NCBI GenBank assembly: GCA_016165875.1
Contig: JABBOT010000001.1
Location: 47,098,625-47,162,624, forward strand
Source: Acanthopleura granulata
Taxonomy: Eukaryota > Mollusca > Polyplacophora > Chitonida > Chitonidae
DNA: 64,000 nt
Direction of reading: 5' to 3'
Of this stretch, positions 57,825 through 64,000 are shown piece by piece. Under the pieces are notes generated by a model that saw nothing but the letters and a program-made list of their open reading frames with translations, was not told the DNA's origin and did not search any database. Positions within the stretch are counted from its first letter, which is position 1, and every line of letters starts with the position of its first letter. A program made the position numbers and the translations under genes.

Positions 57825-58184
57825 TTATTTTATACCCATTTTCACTAAAAACCAACAAGTAGCAGCGCAAGTGATACAGACAGCTACAGATGTGTAAAGC
57901 ATCCGGGGCGTGAGAGATATTGATTCAGGTTTTATAGGGGTTTTAGTGGGTGACTTGCGCTCTAACTCCATGAGTTTCGGTATAACTTCCTGATGATAGT
58001 ATTTACTAATCGAATTAGAATTCTCTAGCCGGTCACAAAAGTCTTTGATGAATAGTCGGAGAGTAGTGCAGAGTCCTTCATTCACCAGTTCATCTTCAAA
58101 CATAGAGTCCACTACTCCCCTATATGCTTGGAGGTTGGTTACTGAATCAACAAGTTCTCTCCATCCTAAAACCCGCGATTTCAT
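57825..58184 (-). CDS. 119-residue tail-anchored membrane protein, unknown
   Basis: An intact ORF from ATG 58184, just upstream of the integrase. The first ~85 residues are helical and charged (FIKDFCDRLENSNSISKYYH), followed by a single C-terminal hydrophobic segment (LYTSVAVCITCAATCWFLV) and KMGIK. This is the layout of tail-anchored proteins, including Bcl-2-like ones. I could not find clear BH motifs. Confidence 0.5.
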   Translation of the reverse strand: MKSRVLGWRELVDSVTNLQAYRGVVDSMFEDELVNEGLCTTLRLFIKDFCDRLENSNSISKYYHQEVIPKLMELERKSPTKTPIKPESISLTPRMLYTSVAVCITCAATCWFLVKMGIK

Positions 58185-58194
58185 CTTAGGGGCC

Positions 58195-58825
58195 TTATCA
58201 CCTAGGTAGCCAGTGAAATAATAATGAAATATTGTAGAGCACCTTACGTCTTATACTATCCTCGACCGACGTATACATATATACAGAGCCTCAATATTTA
58301 GCGATATTTATGCGTACATGTACGAAAACTGCTAAAGTGAGGTATGGCATGAGTTACCTCCCATTGACCGTCAGTCAGACATTTTCCAGTTTCAAGGGGA
58401 GATACTCTTCGCACCATTATCACGCTGCAAGCCTGAGATCCGTAGACTAGGAATAAATCCAAATCAACACCAATCTTTTTTTAGCGCACGATAAATAACA
58501 CTAAACATCAATCAGATCAAGACTGATTATCACGATAAACTGCTACATCATAAAACAAACAAACACATATTTTTCCACAACTTTTTTCTCTTTACTATTT
58601 ACTCGAACATTACAAACGCACTGAACAATATGACGATGTTTTATAGTATTCAACCTTCAAGATATGTACAGAAAGAATAAATCGAGAACTCGTAAACTGG
58701 AACCAGGAGTTAACAACAATAACAATTTTTTTCTCACCAAATCGCAAAAATCAAATCGTAGAGTATGTATAGAAAAATAATATCGAGAATTTGCGAAAAC
58801 TAGCACTATTAGTTAACAACAACAA
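58195..58825. other. Noncoding gap within the Polinton
   Basis: No ORF of note, AT-rich. (aac)n repeats occur on + near 58810-58830, and two similar phrases 'tcgagaa.t.gtaaactgg'/'tcgagaatttgcgaaaacta' at about 58682 and 58780 suggest a short duplication. Confidence 0.4.
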
Positions 58826-58832
58826 CAACATG

Positions 58833-59046
58833 TCACCAAATTTCAAAATTCAATAAATTGTCCATGTAATGGCTTAGTTTTGTTTTACACTCCGTCTCCA
58901 CACGTCCATTCCTCTGATACGTAGTCACTGTTGATATCGATGTATTGCCCAAATGAAAACCCTTACAATTGTCGAAATTAAGCACTCTGATACTTCCTCC
59001 ATGGTCCGAGTTAAACTGAAATCGTCTTCGGGAAGAAGTAGGTGGT
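58833..59046 (-). CDS. Putative exon with RHIM-like motif
   Basis: After the acceptor 'tttatttacag' an open frame of 71 codons runs to TGA. It contains NCKGFHLGNTSIS, which resembles RHIM cores of the V-Q-[IL]-G-N kind found in RIPK3-like and invertebrate signalling proteins, with His in place of Gln. An upstream donor at 59246 could feed this exon, but the upstream frame is broken and the phase does not fit cleanly. Treat it as a weak call; a second frame is also open for 36 codons. Confidence 0.3.
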
Positions 59047-59246
59047 CTGTAAATAAATAAATAAATAAATAATTAACTGTACATGTCCATAATTCAGTAT
59101 AATTTCACATGACTTTGCAAGATAGTTTATATAGTATACCTGGAAAACACTAGTCTGTAAAATTAATTAAACATTATATATATATATATAGCTCAGTGTA
59201 AAAAGAATGACTTTCATATTTTTTTTAAAAAGGAATACGTACTTAC

Positions 59247-59466
59247 GCCTCTGTGTCACCTTCACACTTTCGCCCTGTCAACCGCTGCAGGAACATTGGG
59301 GGAAATCTGGATTACGTTTCTGGACATCACACCTGTCCAGATACCGGTGGATTTTATCATCGCTTCATTGATCCTCTTTAGCCGCATCTCGAAAAGCGTC
59401 GAGCACCTTAGTCTCATCCAAACGTAATGCTGTTTGCACAACTACAATTTCACTCTCCATATCCAT
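59247..59466 (-). pseudogene. Putative upstream exon continuing after the PC4-like ORF
   Basis: Starts MDMESEIVVVQTALRLDETK in the same frame as the preceding PC4-like gene, separated from it by a TAA. Two in-frame stops interrupt it before a good donor (gtaagt at 59246). It is probably either the C-terminal part of that protein or a separate small gene in decay. Confidence 0.3.
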
Positions 59467-59475
59467 GTATTGTAA

Positions 59476-60228
59476 TTACTCGAGACACTGATGGCGATTT
59501 TGACTAGGGTGCTGCACGCGGCAGCCTTCACGCTCTTCCTCTTTGACTTCATTGACAAGGGGGATCGTATGCTGGATCATTACACTCCACATTAAATTAT
59601 CAAGTATGCTGTTCTCCTCATCAGTGAGAGGCATTGGTGGCTGTGGGGAGATAGGCGATGCATTAGCTGTATGGGACACTACCTCATCCGTTTTTCCAAG
59701 TATCAATCGTATACGCTGGCAGGCCTCGGTCAAGTGTTTCCACATATCAGCTCGGAAAGTGATACCACCTTTCCTAGGATAATATTTCCCCTCCTTGCTG
59801 TATTGCATCCATTGTTTAATATTCAAATACCACCAGCGCTCCCCTGTTTGTGGATTCTTATATGTTGACAAACTGAAGAAAACGTCATCATTCAAGGGAA
59901 ACAGCTGTTCTGACGGTACGCTAATTTCAGTTCCATCTTCATTCGCTGGTATAGGCCCGATTACTCTTCTGGCGGTTTGTGATTGTAGGAGGCTTTCAAA
60001 CTCGCCCCAGTCACTCACTGGAATGGCTATACTGCGATCATAAGGTTGGTTAACATGTTGAGCAAAGGTGATTTTATCTTCACCGACCCTAACACGATAC
60101 CCATTAGGAATATTGATATCACGGGATTTTAACAAAATCTTCTTCACCGGCCGAGCAAGTTTAATTCGCTTCTTAGGCGTGGGCTGTACATCCATTTCTC
60201 TTTCTTTGTCAGCTAAAACAGTATTCAT
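59476..60228 (-). CDS. 250-residue protein with PC4-like C-terminal fold
   Basis: An intact ORF from ATG 60228. A basic, NLS-like start (PTPKKRIKLARPVKK) is followed by two similar modules. The second one, NPQTGERWWYLNIKQWMQYS then GGITFRADMWKHL, resembles the single-strand DNA-binding unit of transcription coactivator PC4 (strands, Lys-rich linker, KGI-type motif, helix). The first module (GYRVRVGEDKITFAQHV) may be a diverged copy. A ssDNA-binding or late-transcription role is inferred. It is the longest intact core-block ORF in this otherwise decayed element. Confidence 0.5.
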   Translation of the reverse strand: MNTVLADKEREMDVQPTPKKRIKLARPVKKILLKSRDINIPNGYRVRVGEDKITFAQHVNQPYDRSIAIPVSDWGEFESLLQSQTARRVIGPIPANEDGTEISVPSEQLFPLNDDVFFSLSTYKNPQTGERWWYLNIKQWMQYSKEGKYYPRKGGITFRADMWKHLTEACQRIRLILGKTDEVVSHTANASPISPQPPMPLTDEENSILDNLMWSVMIQHTIPLVNEVKEEEREGCRVQHPSQNRHQCLE

Positions 60229-60299
60229 TGCCCCAGTTGCTGCTGTTGTTGTTCATGGGTGCTGTTTACTTCTCGGCATAATGAGGGGAAAAAAGTAAG

Positions 60300-60325
60300 T
60301 CAGGCAGGTAGGCAGGCAGGCAGGA
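60300..60325. repeat. (AGGC)n short tandem repeat
   Basis: 'caggcaggtaggcaggcagg' lies between the PC4-like gene start and the right-arm gene block. Confidence 0.85.
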
Positions 60326-60582
60326 TATGGTAGTTGACGGTGTGAAGTCCCGAGGTAGACTACTGGCTGAAGTGTGGAAATGAAAGGCTTTATATAGAAC
60401 AATTTTTTGGTATAATGCCAAAAATTGGTGCAAATTGTTTTCATAATACCGACGAATGTTCTTTGCGTCATTCTAAAACTTGTGGAAATTTCCTGTTGTA
60501 CCAGTTAAGTCCAATAGTACCAGGTAGGTCCAAATTTGACATAATGCCAAAAACAACTGTCACAAAATGAGGGTTCCCCACA

Positions 60583-60735
60583 GACGGTGAATCCCGATAG
60601 ATGGCGCTGTGATGCTTGTAACGGTTTTCCCCTCTGTCCGCGCTGGCTGGCGCACTTTCTAAAAATAGAAGACTCCGCACGAATCATATAAAAGCAACAC
60701 CGTTCAACCGGCACTGAACCATTCACTCACTGGAG
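60583..60735 (+). promoter_or_regulatory. Duplicated promoter block of R1
   Basis: A ~155-bp block similar to 61628-61785. It includes 'gatggcgctg', 'gtaacggttttc', 'tccgcgctggctgg', a TATA box (TATAAAAG, 60688-60695) and 'cactgaaccattcactc' just before the ATG. Confidence 0.75.
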
Positions 60736-60741
60736 TACGAG

Positions 60742-61108
60742 ATGGACGAATTAATGCTGGCAGTGGTGATGCAGGAACGCAATAAGGCGTATGAGCGGTA
60801 CGAGGCGAGCGTGAATATCCACGCTAAATTACCATCGATGAGTGTGTCAGAGATGGAAAGTACTCGAGCTGAACTACAGAGCTGGTGGAAGATGATACGG
60901 ATAGGGTGTACGTCACTGGGGAAGCTATTTCCCCCCATGGACACCTCCAGCCACACCAGCAACGAACACCTCGCCGGGGAAGGGGGATCAGCAGGGTGGA
61001 GTGGGCAATTAAAAACCAACCACCCTCCTCACTTCCCACCAACATTTCCAACGGTCCTTTTCAGAACCAGCCATGTCTTCCCGAAAGGAACTTTCAAAAA
61101 CCTGAGTA

Positions 61109-61159
<51 letters not shown>

Positions 61160-61188
61160 GGGGGGGGGTTATGTATGTGTCGTTTTAA
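60742..61188 (+). CDS. Polinton arm gene R1: helical protein, open frame runs through the 3' module
   Basis: ATG 60742 follows the promoter block. The first ~60 residues (RNKAYERYEASVNIHAKL, MESTRAELQSWWKMIR) match R2 in pattern. The frame then passes through the stem-loop at 61053 and into a (TA)n, which cannot be the original design, so the native stop has probably been lost by a small indel after about codon 60. No known domain. Confidence 0.6.
61053..61068 (+). terminator. Histone-type 3' stem-loop, unit R1
   Basis: GGTCCTTTTCAGAACC, preceded by 'ttccaac' and followed by 'agccatg', so both flanks resemble histone 3' ends. The stem has one mismatch; the loop is TTTC. The downstream element GAAAGGAACTTTC is at 61083-61095, followed by 'ctgagtatgatat'. 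Confidence 0.75.
61110..61157. repeat. (TA)n microsatellite
   Basis: Starts from the conserved 'gatat' at the end of the R1 3' module, as does the (ta)n after L2. Confidence 0.95.
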
Positions 61189-61189
61189 T

Positions 61190-61625
61190 GTCTGTGATTT
61201 GTCCGTTTATGTAACAATATCAAGCCCCAGCATATCTACCTCCCTTAATTTTTATATGATAAGAATGTACATACATATACATACACTAAAGTATAGATGT
61301 TTTCATTGACATATTAATGTGTGTGATTTGTTCGTTTTATGTAAAACAAAAAAAAATAAGCCCTCCCGACATGCAGCCTCCGTTAACCGGTTTTTGCTAG
61401 CAATTTTACATATATGTACGTAAACATACAGCAAATTATATCTGGTCTCATCCACATATAACACTTGCATTTACATCCATACTGGAAATAAAATTACATA
61501 CATTACAAGTGTCTGTACATATTTTTTCTATTATTTTTTTTATTGATATATCAACTAAAAGCTAATATTTCACACCGTGTTCTTTATATTTCTGTTCACA
61601 CAAGAAAACCAGCGAGGATTGAAAA
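61190..61625. other. AT-rich 3' flank of R1, repeated after R3
   Basis: Noncoding. The phrases 'gtgatttgttcgttttatgt', 'acagcaaattatatctg', 'tccacatataac' and 'tatttctg.acacac' recur in the same order at 62645-62895, and in inverse in the left arm at about 44810-45250. Confidence 0.65.
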
Positions 61626-61627
61626 CC

Positions 61628-61785
61628 CCCAACGACAGATGGCGCTGCGACGCGTGTAACGGTTTTCTCCTCGGTCCGCGTTGGCTGGCTAGCACGGCTT
61701 CTGAAAATAACAGAATCCGCACAAATCATATAAAAGCAACACCGTTCAAGTGACACTGAACCATTCACTCGACAGTGGGGGGAAA
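61628..61785 (+). promoter_or_regulatory. Duplicated promoter block of R2
   Basis: Counterpart of 60583-60735, with TATAAAAG at 61729-61736 and 'cactgaaccattcactc' before the ATG. The two blocks are well conserved, more so than the intervening sequence. Confidence 0.75.
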
Positions 61786-61787
61786 AA

Positions 61788-62084
61788 ATGAGCGACGACT
61801 TCGTCAGAAGATTAATGATACAGTACGCCGTGGCGCGCGAAAGATATGAGGCTGCGCTCCGTGTTCATGCGGAATTAATCGCCATGGGTAAACGACATGT
61901 GGAAAAGTGTGAGCAGGTTTTGTGGGAGCAGTGGCGCACTGTGCAAGCCGTGTGTGACGGAAGGGAAGAGCCACCCCCACTATATTTGGCTAGTTGGATG
62001 GCAGGGATGGGGGAGGCCTATAGGAGGCAACCCCCAACAACACTCCAACCGACAGGACCAGCAATAGAATCACCCTCACGCTAA
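61788..62084 (+). CDS. Polinton arm gene R2: 98-residue helical protein
   Basis: An intact ORF, 51 nt after its TATA box. The start MSDDFVRRLMIQYAVARERY and the pattern RYEAALRVHAELIAM match R1 (RYEASVNIHAKL) and less closely R3 (RYDRARRVYL). A Trp-containing helix (VLWEQWRTV) follows, and the C-terminal part is Pro-rich. The stop lies 36 nt before a histone-type stem-loop, the spacing usual for histone mRNAs. The function is unknown. Confidence 0.72.
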   Translation: MSDDFVRRLMIQYAVARERYEAALRVHAELIAMGKRHVEKCEQVLWEQWRTVQAVCDGREEPPPLYLASWMAGMGEAYRRQPPTTLQPTGPAIESPSR

Positions 62085-62120
62085 GGGAGAGCTTACGGGA
62101 GGTTAGCTGGGCGGAACAAC

Positions 62121-62136
62121 GGTCCTTTTCACGACC
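62121..62136 (+). terminator. Histone-type 3' stem-loop, unit R2
   Basis: GGTCCTTTTCACGACC, preceded by 'aac' and followed by 'aacc'. Loop TTTC, one mismatch in the stem. The downstream element GGAAACTTTC ends at 62163, followed by 'aaaatctgagcatgatat'. Confidence 0.72.
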
Positions 62137-62291
62137 AACCAACCCTTCCCGCAGGAAACTTTCAAAATCTGAGCATGATATGTGAGTTATGTATGTATCG
62201 TTTCTGAAATTGCTCTCTCTGACTGCCGCTCTTTTTGGCGCAATACCGAACTTTACCGGACTTCACCGAACTTTACAAGCCGCCTGATTTG

Positions 62292-62299
62292 TATAAGAG
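62292..62299 (+). promoter_or_regulatory. TATA box of R3
   Basis: TATAAGAG, with 'ctttacaagccgcctgattt' just upstream, similar to the sequence before the L2 TATA box. Confidence 0.5.
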
Positions 62300-62336
62300 C
62301 CAGCCCGCGCTAATCATTTTATATTGCTCTCTCACA

Positions 62337-62531
62337 ATGGAGATGAGTAACATTCTACGGGCATCGGCGGGGTACGCTTTGGCTTGCGTCAGATACGATC
62401 GGGCACGGCGTGTCTATCTTAGGGGAGATATAACCTACCTCCAGCTCGTCTCCGCTCGGGGAAAGAGGATTGCTGCTTGGGAGCGGTTCGTGCGGATCAT
62501 CTTCTACCCCCGCTTGGGAGGCGGTGAGTGA
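62337..62531 (+). CDS. Polinton arm gene R3: 64-residue helical protein
   Basis: ATG 62337 is preferred to the earlier in-frame one because it lies 38 nt after the TATA box, where translation of the expected transcript would begin. The product (MEMSNILRASAGYALACVRY, then ARRVYLRGD, RIAAWERFVRIIF) follows the R1/R2 pattern in shortened form. The stop is 30 nt before a stem-loop. Confidence 0.6.
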   Translation: MEMSNILRASAGYALACVRYDRARRVYLRGDITYLQLVSARGKRIAAWERFVRIIFYPRLGGGE

Positions 62532-62561
62532 CCAGGCCATGACGGAAAAGCCCGTTCCAAA

Positions 62562-62577
62562 CGCCTTTTTCAAGGCG
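62562..62577 (+). terminator. Histone-type 3' stem-loop, unit R3
   Basis: CGCCTTTTTCAAGGCG: a perfect 6-bp stem and loop TTTC, preceded by 'ccaaa' and followed by 'accca' like the L1 stem-loop. The downstream element GAAAGAACTTTC is at 62590-62601. Confidence 0.78.
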
Positions 62578-62609
62578 ACCCATTCCACCGAAAGAACTTT
62601 CACATCTTA

Positions 62610-62955
62610 GCACAATATATATGGTTCATGTTTGTCTCAATTATTGTTTGTGATTTGTCCGTTTTTTATGTAAAACCAAAAAATCAGCCCTCCCAATATT
62701 CAACCGCCCTGAACCAATTTGCTTGCGATTTTAGACACATGTACATACAGCAAATTATATCTGCTCCCATCCACATATAACCCCGGTATTTACATCCTTA
62801 CTGAAAAAAAAATTTTTTTTCAATTATTTAAATTTATATCTGAACTAAAAGGCAATATTTCACACTGTATTGTATACTATATTTCTGTACACACAACCCA
62901 TTGATAAGCCCTATCTCTCTATATGCAGGCATAATCCTGGCCACTGCATGGCCCC
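62610..62955. other. AT-rich 3' flank of R3 up to the right TIR
   Basis: Noncoding; a second copy of the flank found after R1, ending with 'gcaggcataatcctgg' and 'ccgctcacgtgc', which also occur in inverse in the left arm. Confidence 0.6.
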
Positions 62956-62959
62956 GCTC

Positions 62960-63047
62960 ACGTGCACACCGCCTGATAGAAAAAAACACACCCTACCTTA
63001 CCAAAACATATGACGTCACCATGGTACCTCCGGGAATCTCCGGTACC
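62960..63047 (-). repeat. Right terminal inverted repeat
   Basis: Read on the minus strand it gives 'ggtaccggag', 'tgacgtcatatgttttggta', 'aggtagggtgtg', a T-run and 'ctatcaggcggtgtgcacg', matching the left end. Only one copy of the module is present on this side. Confidence 0.8.
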
Positions 63048-63445
63048 TTCCAATCTTAAATCCCACATCTTATCTTAAAAGATGTATGTAGTGTACACAT
63101 ATATGTGTATATATAAGACCTTGAAATTTTGAACACGTTTCAGACAGACGGAATGATTTTTATCGACTTGCCTCGATTTGAGATATGTTTATGATTGCCT
63201 TGATTCTATTGCTATTTAGTTCCTTTAGTTTAATTAGTTCTTTTAGTTCATTCAGTTCTTTTAGTTTGTTTATTTAAATAGTTCATTTACTTAGTTTATT
63301 TATGGTATAGTAATTTAGAAAAATATCAAAGTAAACAACTGGCGTATTTACTTAGTTCTTCAGTTTTCTCACATAGTTCATTAGTTTAAACAGATACATC
63401 TTTCGGTGAATTGATTGGTCGCGATTGATTATCGCGTTGATTTCT

Positions 63446-63620
63446 TTATTTCAGTTTGTTTTCTTTGATTTGTTTATTAAATTGCCTTGCCTTGATTTGT
63501 TTGTTTCTTTGCCTTCCCTTGATTTGTTTATTTATATGCCTTGCCTTGATTTCTTTATTTATTTGCCTTCCCTTGATTTCTTTATTTATTTGCCTTCCCT
63601 TGATTTCTTTATTTCAGTTA
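63446..63620 (+). repeat. 27-bp minisatellite
   Basis: Six imperfect units of about 27 bp around 'tgccttcccttgatttcttt' and 'atttatt'. It creates a repetitive open frame (LPSLDFFIY) that is not taken as a gene. Confidence 0.85.
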
Positions 63621-63679
63621 ATTTACTTTTCTTGTTTTTAGTTGAATTACCGCGAATTGGTATTGACATGCCTCTATTT

Positions 63680-63755
63680 GTGATTTAGTTGCCTTGTTAT
63701 ATAGTTGCCTCGTTATTTAGTTGCCTTGTTATTCAGTTGCCTTGGTTTCCCTTAG
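63680..63755 (+). repeat. 16-bp minisatellite
   Basis: Four units of 'agttgccttgttattt' with small changes. Confidence 0.85.
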
Positions 63756-64000
63756 TTTGGTTAGTTTATATTGCACCTACCCGAAATAACACAACATAAT
63801 ACTCAACTATTCCCCTTAAGCCAACAGCACAAGCCTCGAAATAAAGACACGACTAAGCACTGAAAAAGTGAACGACGAAGCGCCGAAAATATAAACGACG
63901 AAGCGGGAAATAAGACTACCAGTCCTTGATAAAACTAAACACCCCCCTCCCCTACACACACTTAACATTGCACATACCATTCTTTGTTTGTTGTTTAGCT

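Larger units (their letters stand above)
63050..64000. other. Right flank of the Polinton, AT-rich, no recognised gene
   Basis: T-rich with many 'ttagttc' phrases (63215-63390) and two tandem arrays listed below. No coding region is supported. Confidence 0.5.

Noticed and set aside
60742..61188. Reading the R1 ORF to its full 148 residues, including a Tyr-Ile repeat tail
   Set aside because: The tail is translation of a (TA)n microsatellite downstream of the stem-loop, so it cannot be the native protein end. I keep the ORF but doubt everything after about codon 60.
63425..63688. 87-residue hydrophobic repeat protein
   Set aside because: It is a direct translation of the 27-bp minisatellite; other frames of the array are open as well.

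Overview
The window looks like animal nuclear DNA, most likely from a mollusc or another lophotrochozoan. The reasons are genes with many GT-AG introns, a partial homologue of the arthropod/lophotrochozoan junction protein Bark beetle, a tRNA-derived SINE family present in more than a dozen copies, and a mix of LINE, Ty3-type, MULE and Polinton elements. No bacterial-type operons, CRISPR arrays or complete tRNA/rRNA genes were seen. The species cannot be named from the sequence alone.

Region 1 (1-12.7 kb, + strand) holds the 3' part of a large gene for a Bark beetle (Anakonda)-like transmembrane protein. Ten consecutive exons join in frame for about 2,707 residues, with CUB, beta-helix, SRCR, CUB, beta-helix, SRCR, CUB, beta-helix, C-type-lectin and TM segments and a repeat-rich tail. 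Region 2 (18.5-22.9 kb, - strand) is an Angel-type endonuclease/exonuclease/phosphatase family gene with four recognised exons; the 5' exon or exons were not found. Region 3 (24-41.9 kb) is a repeat graveyard. It contains a FLYWCH-MULE transposase pseudogene, a LINE reverse-transcriptase remnant, a recent 415-bp tandem duplication, a Ty3-type remnant with integrase before RT (Gmr1-like order), many SINEs (one pair nested), a near-perfect palindrome and a diverged duplication.

Region 4 (about 41.95-63.05 kb) is one Polinton/Maverick (adintovirus-like) element with terminal inverted repeats carrying ATF/CREB-type TGACGTCA sites. A zinc-finger plus protein-primed-type DNA polymerase B gene runs on the + strand. 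Facing it on the - strand are adenain-like protease, major capsid protein, a basic core-like protein, penton-like capsid protein, two small conserved proteins, packaging ATPase, chromodomain integrase, a tail-anchored protein and a PC4-like protein. Most core genes carry stops or frameshifts, so this copy is probably not autonomous.

The most unusual feature is in the two arms of the Polinton. Six small genes (three on - in the left arm, inside an apparent 4-kb intron of the polymerase gene; three on + in the right arm) point outward. Each is followed by the same 3' module: a short stem-loop that in one case exactly matches the replication-dependent histone mRNA stem-loop (GGCTCTTTTCAGAGCC), then a GAAAG-N-CTTTC element placed like the histone downstream element. 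At least five encode short helical proteins that look related, and several share a TATA-box promoter. I infer that a virus-like transposon uses histone-type, poly(A)-independent, S-phase-linked mRNA 3' ends for a private gene family. I do not know of a previous description of this.
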